Source: Oasisia sp. SBJ-2009
Taxonomy: Eukaryota; Annelida; Polychaeta; Sabellida; Siboglinidae
DNA: 64,000 nucleotides
Reading direction: 5' to 3'
NCBI GenBank assembly: GCA_964017155.1
Contig: OZ024867.1
Coordinates: forward strand, 18,321,589-18,385,588
Position numbers and translations under genes: made by a program. This document shows, piece by piece, positions 29,689-40,189 of this stretch. Numbering within the stretch: position 1 is the stretch's first letter; each line of letters opens with the position of its first letter. The notes below the pieces were generated by a model that saw only the letters and a list, made by a program, of their open reading frames with translations, made no database searches and was not told the origin of the DNA.

Positions 29689-31460
29689 TGTAAGGAATTA
29701 TGGTTGCATAAATTCCTTGTAATTACTTTTCATGAAATACTATAATTATTATACATGAAGTCATATTAATGCTATAGGCAAGCTAGAAGCTTAGCTTGGT
29801 TAAACCAGTTATATCAAGTTGTCTGAGTTCTCTAAGGATAGACCAGGCATAGGAGATTCCAGCTTATTATTATCTCTGAGACTCGACTAGAGCGTTGTCC
29901 GAAGCTTAGCCAGCGTTGGCCAGAGAGCCTAACTATATAAGGAAATGAATGTCTAGTTAGTGACGGTCACTTGGCAGAGAGTATTTAAACCCAGGCAGTT
30001 AGACGAGAGAGAAGAGAGCGAGATAGGTTGATCTATAGATGATTGCCGAGACAAGGCTGATTTATAGATTGAGTTGACGAGGTATATATGGTACAAATCC
30101 ACTACGCTTCACGTACAAGTAGCTGGTCCATATGGTAACCCAGGTACTTAGCATTGAGGCTATATTGTTGACGGGTTCTTTATTTCCTGTAATGAACAGG
30201 TAACATACTTATGGTTACGTCAGAAAATGCTGCAAAAGAATAGCATTGTCTGACTATGATGCTTTGTCACGCATGTTGCTATGTTTCTCTACGACATAGG
30301 CTGTGTGATTTGTATACTTCACAGCAGATGTGGTCGCATAAGATAGTATGATACTATGTTGTGTTTTCTTGAGTGTGAAACTGCTTTTTAGGCAGTTATA
30401 TATGATATGTTGTATTGCGGTATTTTCTTACCGATGGTTTACATTTTATATATGAGTACTGTTAGCTGTTATCATGGACGTATCCATGTTGCATGACGGT
30501 TTTTTAATGCTCACAGTTTACAATGCCCACCCGACTTTCTACGGTTTGATCGCCCATAGACGAGTGGTGCAGTTATTGTTCCTGTAGAGGGTTATGAACT
30601 TGTCAACCTAGTTAGCTACAGTGCACCATATGGCGTGGTTTGGTTTCACACGTTGAATTTAAAATAGAGGAATTTTGATTACTTTGGTATACCGACAGTT
30701 CGTGTCAAGTAATTACTTCTTTTGGTTTTTACGTGATTTACCGTAGATAAATCACTAGTTGGGTGATGGAGGTGTAAGGAATTATGGTTGCATAAATTCC
30801 TTGTAATTACTTTTCATGAAATACTATAATTATTATACATGAAGTCATATTAATGCTATAGGCAAGCTAGAAGCTTAGCTTGGTTAAACCAGTTATATCC
30901 AGTTGTCTGAGTTCTCTAAGGATAGACCAGGCATAGGAGATTCCAGCTTATTATTATCTCTGAGACTCGACTAGAGCGTTGTCCGAAGCTTAGCCAGCGT
31001 TGGCCAGAGAGCCTAACTATATAAGGAAATGAATGTCTAGTTAGTGACTGTCACTTGGCAGAGAGTATTTAAACCCAGGCAGTTAGACGAGAGAGAAGAG
31101 AGCACGCACGCACCATGTAACTTCACGTCTGGCGCCCACGGAGCCAGGCCAGTTAGACAATTGTATTAACTTCTGTATTATGCTGTCTGTATTAAAGTTC
31201 TTGAAACGAACACTTGGAAAAGTCTTCTGCGAATGATTGAGTAATTAAGAGTCTCTCTCCGTGAGTATCTGGTTTCTAATAGACAGTGACACTATGGCTG
31301 AACTGTATAGGTCATGGCTAACTGTCTAGGGGGTCAGTACGGAGGGGGAATATTGCGTTACGCGCCCAAGATAAGAACGCTGAGTCTACGACTATAATAT
31401 ATATAAGAAGATTGAGGCAGATGCGAAGAAGGGAAATTAGTAGACCGGCCAATTCTTACA
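29689..31460 (+). mobile_element. Nested, internally deleted LTR element
   Basis: A 1772-bp insertion in the integrase gene. It begins TGTAAGGAATT and ends AATTCTTACA, which are near-perfect inverted ends. A 331-bp segment, 29689-30019, is repeated at 30773-31103 with two mismatches seen. The right LTR would be 30773-31460 (688 bp), with a TATATAAGG at about 31019 and a purine-rich GGGTGATGGAGG just before it. The left LTR is cut short at 30019, where non-coding internal sequence begins. No protein is encoded. The flanks share GCT, or CAGCT if the terminal CA is counted in the flank, so the target duplication length is ambiguous. Confidence 0.8.
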
Positions 31461-32157
31461 GCTGACACCAGTCGCCGAGATCATATGTTATTGAACATAA
31501 CGGTAGAAAATACAGACGTAACAGACGACATCTTCGCCTGTCAACGATCGGGGCAGACACTCGATTAACAGCTGTCACTCCGCCAGGCCAAAGCTCGGAG
31601 TCCAACGCGAGGACAACCAGTATCGCACTAAACGATCAGAGGCCGAAGACGGTCAGCCCGGTGCGTCAACAAACACCGGAGACGGTGGTCGGGCGTCCAG
31701 GAAGATCACAAGAAGCACCGCCGGGTCCAAGTTCTATCCGCTAATTGCCAAATGTCTCCCGCGGGGTTTGTGACCCGCAGTGGTCGTGAGAGCAAGCCAC
31801 CAAGACGCCTGGACCTGTGACCAGGTCAGCCGAAGGGCAAACGTCACGACTAAGACGTTACAGGCTCCAGGGCAGAATAATGCCTGAGCAGTTGTTTACT
31901 ACACGACTGTAGATAGTCCACCCTACAGTCTTTAGAAATTAGAAGTGTGAATAATGGCAACAGAAAAAGGAGGCAGACATTGGCAGACAATGAACATTTA
32001 CTTTGCATAACTGGATATGTTATGCTGTTAATTGTTGAATTAAGTCTAATTAATTACGTTCACTCTTTTACACTTTGTAAATCAGTTGATCAACATGTTT
32101 ATTTGGTTTTTATTTTGGTTTCATAGTAAACATACATTTCCTTGAAAGAAAGGGAGA
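31461..32157 (+). pseudogene. Integrase C-terminal tail and 3' internal region of gypsy
   Basis: Just after the nested element the sequence reads PRSYVIEHNGRKYRRNRRH, the arginine-rich tail usual at the end of gypsy integrases, then runs to a stop at 31742-31744. In another frame, TRSGRESKPPRRLDL ends at 31820, another common gypsy C-terminal phrase, which suggests a small frameshift between. From 31821 to 32144 no coding is seen; 32145-32157 is the polypurine tract before the 3' LTR. Confidence 0.7.
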
Positions 32158-32262
32158 TGTAGTATTTAGCTTGACTAGCTGCCGCGCATGTGTACACGCC
32201 CAAACAATAAACAGATCGAGTTACCACACTGCCATCCCGAGTCCGAGTCGCATTATGTTACA
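32158..32262 (+). repeat. 3' LTR of the gypsy element (105 bp)
   Basis: TGTAGTATTTAGC ... ATTATGTTACA, the same length as the 5' LTR with one difference. Followed by CTATG, the second copy of the target duplication, and then by the resumed 29-bp array. Confidence 0.95.
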
Positions 32263-32844
32263 CTATGTGTTTAGTCCTTGTTACATATGTTCTATGCGTT
32301 TATCCTAGTTACGTCACTTCTATGAGTTTATTCCTTGTTTCATCTGCTCTATGCGTTTATTCCTTGTTTCAACTGCTCTATGCGTTTCTTCCTTGTTACA
32401 TCTGATCTATGTTTATTCCTTGTTACATCTGTTGCATGCGCTTTATTCCTTGTTGCGTCTGGTCTATGCGTTTTATTCCTAGTTACATATGTTCAATTTG
32501 TTTTATTCCTGGTTACATCTGCTCTATGTGTTTATTCCTTGTTACATTTGTTCTAAGCGTTTATTCCTTGTTACATCTGTTCTAAGCATGTGTATTCCTT
32601 GTTACAACTGCTCTATGCGATTATTCCTTGTTATGTCTGATTTATGCGTGTATTCCTTGTTATTTCTGCGCTATGCGTTTATTCCGTGTTACATCTGCTC
32701 AGTGGTCTTATTCCTTCTAACGTGTGCTAAATCCTCTTATTCCTTGTTACATCTGCTTGATGCGTTTATTCCTTGTTACATCTGCTGTAAGTGTTTATTC
32801 CTTGTTATATCTGCTTGATGCCTTTACTCTTTGTTACATCTGGC
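32263..32844 (+). repeat. 29-bp minisatellite array, between gypsy and Harbinger
   Basis: About 20 units of the same 29-bp repeat, continuing the array cut by the gypsy element. It ends at TTTGTTACATCT, where the left end of the Harbinger-like element begins. Confidence 0.95.
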
Positions 32845-33029
32845 GCCGTATGCATGGCCAGGGACTAACTCGCGAAACTGGGTATAACTCGGTTGCGAGG
32901 TCCCAAGTTCGCTAATCCGGTATGCATGAGCACCGCATAGGCTCGATTTTAGGCTGTTGCCCGCACTGCGACCGCCTATCTCTAGGCCCTCTAGCTAGGA
33001 GGTGAAACTCTTAGGCGGTGGTGATAAAA

Positions 33030-33221
33030 ATGGCGGCTGTAGTAGTTTGGAGAAGTCAACATAGGAGGAATTTGAGGCGAAATCGGGTATTCCGGGATAG
33101 GAAAAATCCACTGGATATGTACGATGACGTGGAGTTATACGACAAGTTTAGATTTCGCCGTCACGATATCCACGAGCACGAATATGTCAACAGGGAGAAT
33201 TTTCACTCGATAAACGTCCAG
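33030..33221 (+). pseudogene. Harbinger transposase N-terminal exon, internally deleted
   Basis: From ATG 33030 the frame gives MAAVVVWRSQHRRN, then VFRDRKNPLDMYDDVELYDK and FRFRRHDIHEHE, matching the N-terminus of HARBI1-like transposases. It then jumps directly to YVNRENFHSINVQ, which normally lies about 100 residues later, so the helix-turn-helix region and first part of the catalytic core are missing. GTAACG follows 33221 and may be a donor, but the frame is also open past it (VTCDLSNSL). The protein would not be an active transposase. Confidence 0.75.
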
Positions 33222-33401
33222 GTAACGTGTGATTTATCAAATAGTTTAAATTTCACAAAACCTTTATGCAATGTGACTCTATTTTAACATACTATGTATT
33301 TACTGAACTACTTCTTGAAGTACTTGAATGACCGTGACTTTTGTTAAATTATGCGAATACATGATCAAACAGATTTAAATACAACTTCATAATTAAAAGG
33401 A

Positions 33402-36400
33402 CGTTGTTGCGTAGCCGAGCATAGGAACCGTGTTCGCTGGTGTTAAAGATCCGAGCACTCAACGCGCATGCGCCTACTTTGACTTTCCCCGGTGCTCGGA
33501 CGCGGTGCAGCAGGCCGAGCATCGGAACCGTGTTTGTTTGTGATAAAGGTCCGAGCATTCAACGCACAGGCGATTTCTTGGTCTTACTTTCACGTTACCC
33601 TTCGCATCAGTATCAGTACGGGTGCGTAATCGGACTACTGCTACTAGCGATTCATAAAGATATTCGATTAATATTTGTAAGTCCATTATAACAAGTCATA
33701 GCATATGGGAACATTGAAATAAATACTTAAAATGTATAAGCCCAATTGCATGATTAGAAATGCTTTTTGCATTAATGGTATGAATCTAAGTACGTAATAT
33801 ATACCCATAACGACATTATAATTAATAAATATGAGCATTATTAATAATTACATGTGCACCGAAAGAAACAACTGGGGCATTATACAGCATATGGCTGGTT
33901 GATGAATTATTTTTTTCATATGGCATAACAGGCCCAAGTAATTGCGTTTTGAGAACTGCAGATTGTAGTTGCTGTAGTATAGCAGAATAATTTAAAGTTG
34001 CATTCTGACATAATTTCCCCTTTTTAACGCATTTTAGAAAATTCAATGTACACCATGACCGATATTTGCTTATCAGTATACTTCCTACCACATGTCTCAC
34101 TTTGTGGTTTTATGCGTTATTTGATCAAATATAAGTTTGCAACAAACAACGGCTCTGGAGTTTCCCAAAAGTCGATCTATTTTTACCATCGGAACTCTCC
34201 GGTCAACGTAAGTAAACGATGGGGCAAACTAAAAGGCGGTTCCACATATTCACGTTAGTCGCTAGAGACGCCACTAGGCAACAATACCCTAGTTATTGAA
34301 ATCATCCTCAATTAGCCATTGACCGTCCAGGCGCGTAGCCAGCGACAGTTTGTATGTGGGCAACTGGACATGCCGTAAATATGGAGCGTATCGAGCGGTG
34401 GCATCTTTGTGAATGTGGTATGTCGTTTCCGTGCGGTCTGCCAATTGTGATCCGCCTTTTAGTGTGGCCCTAGTGTGGTTTCCTGACAGCGCTTTTCACT
34501 GGAATTCCCTTCATCGAGGTCTAAACCAATCAGATAATTCTAACTGGTGAGGCTCACCAGAATCTTTTTTTCGTCTTTTGCTGCTTTTTATCTTAAAATG
34601 GCATATTTTGTGAAAATAAGTTGATAGGTAGTTGAGAAAAACAATATATAGTGTATGGGGAATGCTGGTTTACTGGGAAATTGTATTTTAAACATGGTGG
34701 AAGTCAGAATGCAACTTTAAGGACTTCATGTTTTTATATAGTAAATTTAATATTATCATTTTAATAGAGCCAGTACGTTCCATTAGAAAAAGCTTATATG
34801 TGTACTTTAGAAGATAATATTTATTTGCACCTTATATAAAGGTTGCTGTGGCACAAATAATACGAATATAGTTGCTGTTTCCTGAAATAATATATCTGCT
34901 GTATTACTTTATGCAGAATTATTAAATACACACGTGTAATGTAGCAATATTGTATGTAGCAGTTTATTACTGGAAGATGACAAAAGAACATCTGTACAAT
35001 GATGATTACCTGGGTAACATTAACATTTAAGTGACGTATGTACACGTCATGCGCGAAGATAAATCGACTTGCCATCTGACACAATAATATAAAGCGTACT
35101 CGTGTATTGCACTAATGTAAACAACTTGCTATGTGATCTCTATATCTAGAATACATTACTAATGTATGGTAACTGATTCCATACTGACATTATTAACAGG
35201 GTATATAACTACATGTCATGCACTTGAAATCTGACAGTAATGTAAAACATGCATATATGTAGTGCTGTAATATAAGCATAAAAGTAAGAAAGGAGAAATG
35301 TAAAACATATATACATTTCACAAATTGCATAATACTAGTTATATAGTTATGCATAAAGGTTACCATGACACTTGCTGGATTAGTGGGTAATGTAGCGAAA
35401 TGGGAAAATAACTCATGAAGTCAACACTGCCAGTTTTAAGTTTCGTTATGGTTGCAGTGTTGTGATTAGTGTTTATGTAAGAGGAGAAATGTAAAACATA
35501 TACATGACATGACGGTGAATTTATTTTCGATGCTCAAATATAAATACATAGATAAATCAATTTTAAAAACATTGCACAAAAGGGTTATCATGACACGTGA
35601 GATTTGCGGATAATCTAGTATTTAACAGCAGGAACTGCGTAATATCTAGGGGTTATATTTGTAAAACATAATTATACCTGGGATAATTATTAATTTAATG
35701 CACTGAAATAATGAAATGTAGGCAAAGAATATCAATCATAAACAAATTAGTCAACATAACTTACATCTTATAATAAACAAATGAAAATTATGGTCATGGA
35801 ATTATGCTTGCAATATTTTAATTGCAGTTTTAACTTTTAATACATTTTATTATAATTTTATATAAATAAATATTGTATTAAAAACGTAATAATGCACATG
35901 ACTATTTCACTAATATAAAATTAATCAAGCAAAACAATAACTAGTATAATAACATTAAGCATGAATTACATTATTATTGTACTATAAAACCGACACTTAT
36001 TATGTGGTTACAAATTTCATATATTGCAATTCGATAAAGATAGTGATAACAGCAAAAATTCAGGTGGTGCCAAATTTAAACTAATGTCCCCAGTTGTCTC
36101 ATATGGACGCCGAGTCGTCTCATGATCGGCGCCGAGTTATCTTGAGCCGACTCGGCCCGGGCCGAGTTGTCTGTGAGCCGAATCGACTGTCATTTGTCTT
36201 CGAAGTACTTGTGCTCGGGCTTAATCTTGCCAGCGCGGCCAGGATATAGAGCCACCGACACAGCCGATGTCTTACAGTCCCGCCTGAAGTCAATGTAGAG
36301 TTGCACGGCTGTTCTATTTCCTTTATTTGCGTCAAAACCATCGCCTACATTCTTCCAAACCCAAGTACAACCACACCATGCTCGGCTGCCGTGAACAAGA

Positions 36401-36512
36401 GCGGAAGCAAGATGCAACACGTGACAATTGGCGCATGCGCGTTGAGTGCTCGGACCTATAACGCCGAGGTACAGGGTTCCGATGCTCGGCTACGTAACCA
36501 CTTCGTAACTAA
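33402..36512. mobile_element. Nested element with GC-rich inverted ends
   Basis: The left end, 33402-33480, has GCGTAGCCGAGCATAGGAAC and TCCGAGCACTCAACGCGCAT; a second direct copy is at about 33513-33575. The right end, about 36425-36512, is the reverse complement (ATGCGCGTTGAGTGCTCGGA, ATGCTCGGCTACGTAAC). Between them the sequence is AT-rich and without a recognised gene from about 33700 to 36060, then a GC-rich stretch with repeated CCGAGT motifs at 36100-36180. A minus-strand frame at 36190-36420 (VWKNVGDGFDANKGNRTAVQ) looks protein-like but I do not recognise it. Class unknown. Confidence 0.55.
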
Positions 36513-37099
36513 AATGTAATTACATTTTATTAACTATTTGTAATTGTATGTGACACTACGTAAAATGAATCGGTTGTATAAATTTGTATTTACATACTTC
36601 CCTAAATTATTTTTAGGTTTTTTTTTCAAAAAATATTTCAAGTACTTTTATTTGAGTATGGCTATTATTAAATGAAGAGTTAGATTTCATTTGCTTTTCT
36701 TTAGTCAAAAATGTCAATAGATCATTTGAAAATCGACCACATTTTCTAGTAAGAAAGAAAACCATTATCCCTGAGGTCATACCAATGAAAGCAGGTTAAA
36801 TTTTCTAGTTGTCACCTGTGAGCAGCTTGGTTTTGTTGCTAATAACACTCCTAACACATATTTGCTCTGTATGGTCTGAGGGGAGGTAGAAGTTCCTCAA
36901 AAATTATTACGTGCTTATATTGTTGACATTTGACAGCATACCAACTGTAGCTGCTATGTAGGAATATATCATCACAACTATGATGATGTATTGATTTGAC
37001 CATACATACAGGGTACTTGAACTATATTATTATTATTCACTTATGTGAAACACCTATGTACACTGTACACTGTGAAACAGTAAATTTTGCCAGTCACTG

Positions 37100-37126
37100 A
37101 TGGCGGCTGTAATAGTTTGGAGAAGT
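37100..37126 (+). repeat. Second copy of the transposase start (27 bp)
   Basis: Positions 37100-37126 match 33030-33056 at 26 of 27 bases, including the ATG and the codons for MAAV.VWRS, then diverge completely. It may be the start of a second, mostly deleted Harbinger copy, or a rearrangement product. The frame 37087-37428 downstream is not recognised. Confidence 0.8.
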
Positions 37127-37712
37127 TTCCTCTGATTAAAGTACACTGTAGCTACCTTATTTGCACAGGCAACTTAATTGCAATTAGTACCCAGACATCT
37201 GTCCCCAGCCACCAGCTCCTACTATTGTTTGTTCAAGTGCTCCTTGCAGCTGATAACACATGGCTACACTTTGAGGACAGGGTAGCATACATAGATGCCT
37301 GCATGTTAGGGGTTTATTGCTTGAAAGGAAAGGCTGTTTTTATTTTGATAGATCGAGGGAATGGTGTAGGATACTTGGATCTTTTTACCTATGTAAACAT
37401 TTTTTTATTTGCATGTTTAATGCTATAAATGTGTTTAAATGCAAACATTTCCAGGTACTATTTTACTGTAGTCACTTAAACTTAACAGTAAAGTGTTGTT
37501 TGAAATGCATCAGTTACAAATTCAACACTTAATAATTAAGAAATAATTGTATTTCACCCCTGTGCTAATGACCACCTCTAAATCAAATGTAAGACACAGT
37601 TTTGTTTCATGCACAAACTAGTAATAACTACATAGTATAAAATATGAAAAAATACATTGACTCAGGTATAAAAACATGCACATTAAATGAGTGTCATCTG
37701 TCTCTGTTGTAG

Positions 37713-37880
37713 TTCATATGTGATGCTGACATGAGGAGTATGAACTGCATTGCCATTTGCCAAGTGGCAGGGTTCAGTGCAAGATTCCAGAATCCTGAGA
37801 GAATAGCAGTTGTTTCAGCATTCGAGTCGCCACGAAAACCATTGACTTGTGTGTTTCTTGGGGACAGTGGGTATATATTC
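37713..37880 (+). pseudogene. Harbinger transposase catalytic-core piece, frameshifted
   Basis: After CTGTTGTAG the frame gives FICDADMRSMNCIA, the strand following FHSINVQ in Harbinger transposases. The DDE-type phrase WQGSVQDSRILRE then appears in a different frame (about 37762-37800) and runs into TAG, and the first frame resumes the family with RKPLTCVFLGDSGY near 37830-37873. So at least two frameshifts break it. Downstream, 37880-38110 contains a cysteine-rich reading (RCPLCQRNCQSGSKCC) that I do not assign. Confidence 0.75.
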
Positions 37881-38283
37881 TCTCACCGATCCTCAACACG
37901 TGGAATCAAAAGGAACAGTCATATACAGATGCCCATTGTGTCAACGTAATTGTCAAAGTGGCAGTAAATGCTGCTTCAGTGACTCCACTTGCATAAACCA
38001 GCTGGCACCTGGCTCAGGCTGTGGTGGAGGTTCTGGCAGTGGTGCAGGCTTCACATATGATGATACATCTGGAATGCCAAAACATGTTCCTTTAGTAACT
38101 TATTTGAATTAGCACATGCACTTTGTTATTAACATAGTCAATCATGTTTTCTGTAACTGAAGAACAGAGTCACTATACCTGTATGCCATGCCATGCCATG
38201 GTTCAGTCTTATCCGCACATGCTATTTACGTAGTATACATGATGTTCAATTGTTCAAAAATGTATGTACACTCCCACACACCA

Positions 38284-38285
<2 letters not shown>

Positions 38286-38351
<66 letters not shown>
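38286..38351. repeat. (GT)n microsatellite
   Basis: About 33 GT units. Non-coding. Confidence 0.97.
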
Positions 38352-38355
<4 letters not shown>

Positions 38356-38593
38356 ATGTGATGTGTAAGTATGATTATTGTTTAGAATTTAGAAGGTGAC
38401 ATATCATTGTAGATGTGACAAAGTGTGGATATTGACCTCTGTCCTATTATGTAACTCTACCAGTCACCAACTCTAGGGCTGCTCTTGCTCTCGTGTACTG
38501 CTATTGTAGTATAATTGCCCTGGTCATGGATGCCTGCCACTTTATGGTGACTGCCTGTAACTTGAGTTCCCCCACTGTGCTATTTTTATGACT

Positions 38594-38638
<45 letters not shown>

Positions 38639-39599
38639 ACTCTTTCCATTAGTGGGATGCTTGATGCAACCCTCAATGTTTACATCAGCTGTTTGACATT
38701 GGTAATTAGATAGATTGCTCACCCCATGCATCATCCACTGGCAGACCCATAGCCTGGCCATCACCTGTGTCCAACATGAATCTGTCTGTGCCTTGCACTG
38801 AAACATGAACATTATATGTTTTGTAAATATTACATATCTATTTACGCATTGCATTACTAGGTTATTTTCATTGTATCGTGTATGAGTTGCATGTTACTAC
38901 TGTACATTATAATTATTTCTGTATAACAATTCTGCATAAGAGTTTCTTTCACAATACAACTGCCTGTAGCATTCATACCATTATATAAATTTGAATATAG
39001 GCATATGTTTGATTTACTAATGGATGTTGAACTATTTAAATAAAGTATCATGATATGTTCCATTAATGTATTTGGTTCATTTTTATCGAAATGAGAATTA
39101 TAGTTGTGATAACTGTACTCCAACAATAAGTACATATACGGGTATCCACATATACTAGTATGTTTTAATATAAATGTATTTTGTGTTAAAATTTATGCTA
39201 TAAACAAGTCTGAAAACAGTCGGTTCTCGCTTTAGGGCCACTTAATTTTGTTGTAATATGTCACAAGCACACATACCACAAAATAAAAATGAATAAATAA
39301 TTAAATTGAAATAGAAAACACTGATTGGGATTTTATTTCATTTGTTGAATTTTCTATTACGTTTTTTTTACCAGAGAACACACAGTAAATAAGTAATTGT
39401 ACATAATACGGTGACACTTGAAAGTACAACACACACCACAGTCAGTAATCATTCGCTTGACTAGATATGAATACGCACCATCAATTCCCGTTGTCACATC
39501 TGTTCCTTCACCAATTGTATCCATGATGATATCAGCATACAGCGGAGGTGTGATTGGTGGTCTGCCTCTCACTTTTCGTTGATCACGTAGTGCGTTCAA
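38352..39599. other. No gene recognised; (CT)n at 38597-38634
   Basis: AT-rich sequence inside the Harbinger-like region. Contains a (CT)n tract. The minus-strand frame 39357-39599 (VRGRPPITPPLYADIIMDTI) adjoins the Myb-like relic and could be part of the same element's second gene, but I cannot place it. Confidence 0.4.
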
Positions 39600-39870
39600 A
39601 GACCGCTGATTTTAAATATTTCCCCTTTTGTTTAGGTCGTCCTCCGTTAACTCTTAGCGCCACCCCGAGCGAATTCGCTTTACTGGTGAGCTCGCCTCTC
39701 GTCAAACTCCCGTTTTTCTTGTTTGTTACCGAATTGTGTAACTTGCTCATCAAAATACTTTTTTGTCGCCGATTCCCTCAATTAAACATATTATTTCGTC
39801 ATCTCGACAGGTCGGCTTACGCTTAACTTTTTTCTCTACGCGTTTCCCACCTTCGCCGACTTCCATGCCA
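39600..39870 (-). pseudogene. Myb/SANT-like protein of the Harbinger element, broken
   Basis: On the minus strand, from about 39850: KVKRKPTCRDDEIICLIEGI and GDKKVF, then a TGATGA and a one-base shift, then HNSVTNKKNGSLTRGELTSK and ANSLGVALRVN. The R....DE...L.....D...F.......T...K...W.E.T...N.LG pattern is that of the Myb/SANT-like DNA-binding domain encoded by the accessory gene of PIF/Harbinger transposons, which helps the transposase bind element ends. Frameshift and stops show it is dead. Confidence 0.6.
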
Positions 39871-40189
39871 AGCTTAATGTAAACAAACACTGACCACGAC
39901 GTGCGATGAACCCCGCTTTGACCCTCTGCGTCACCGCGCGCGTGCGCAATGCGGCACAATTGGTGGGGAATCCCTGTTTCGAAGCTCCTCAAAGAGCCAC
40001 GACTACTCCTCAATTGACTCTCAGAATCACGGTCCGCAGCAACTATGCGGCGGCTAAATCACGCTGCGACCAGCTTATGCATACCGACTGAATCACTCGC
40101 TAGGCCACGTCACAGTTAGTCTGAGGGTAGAGCCTGTGCGGCGCCTAAGCTAGTCTGGGGACATGCATATGAGCCATGGTCTTTGCAAC

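Larger units (their letters stand above)
25644..32262 (+). mobile_element. Ty3/gypsy LTR retrotransposon (Mag-like?)
   Basis: A 6619-bp element with 105-bp LTRs and a 5-bp target duplication CTATG (25639-25643 and 32263-32267), inserted in the 29-bp minisatellite. Order: LTR, leader, one gag-pol frame, polypurine tract AAAGAAAGGGAGA (32145-32157), LTR. Protease, reverse transcriptase, RNase H and integrase are in the gypsy order. Without the nested 1772-bp insert it would be about 4.85 kb. Very short LTRs and a single gag-pol frame suggest the Mag group, which is an inference. One LTR mismatch points to a recent insertion, yet the coding frame is broken by an in-frame stop and by the nested element. 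Confidence 0.9.
32845..40185. mobile_element. Decayed PIF/Harbinger-like DNA transposon
   Basis: The region holds a Harbinger transposase in pieces on the plus strand (33030-33221, 37713-37880) and a Myb/SANT-like protein relic on the minus strand (39600-39870), the usual two-gene set of PIF/Harbinger transposons. Its ends look like imperfect inverted repeats: left GTATGCATGGCCAGGGACTA, near 32850-32872, against the complement of the right end near 40155-40182 (CATATGCATGTCCCCAGACT). Both outer flanks are 29-bp minisatellite. A 3-bp target duplication could not be fixed. A further inverted-repeat element sits inside (33402-36512). Confidence 0.6.

Noticed and set aside
33018..33287. A domesticated HARBI1-like host gene
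   Set aside because: The catalytic core is deleted or frameshifted and the surroundings look like a decayed transposon.
37087..37428. A 113-codon frame as a host gene
   Set aside because: Starts from a 27-bp duplicate of the Harbinger start; the rest matches no family I recognise and has no splice support.
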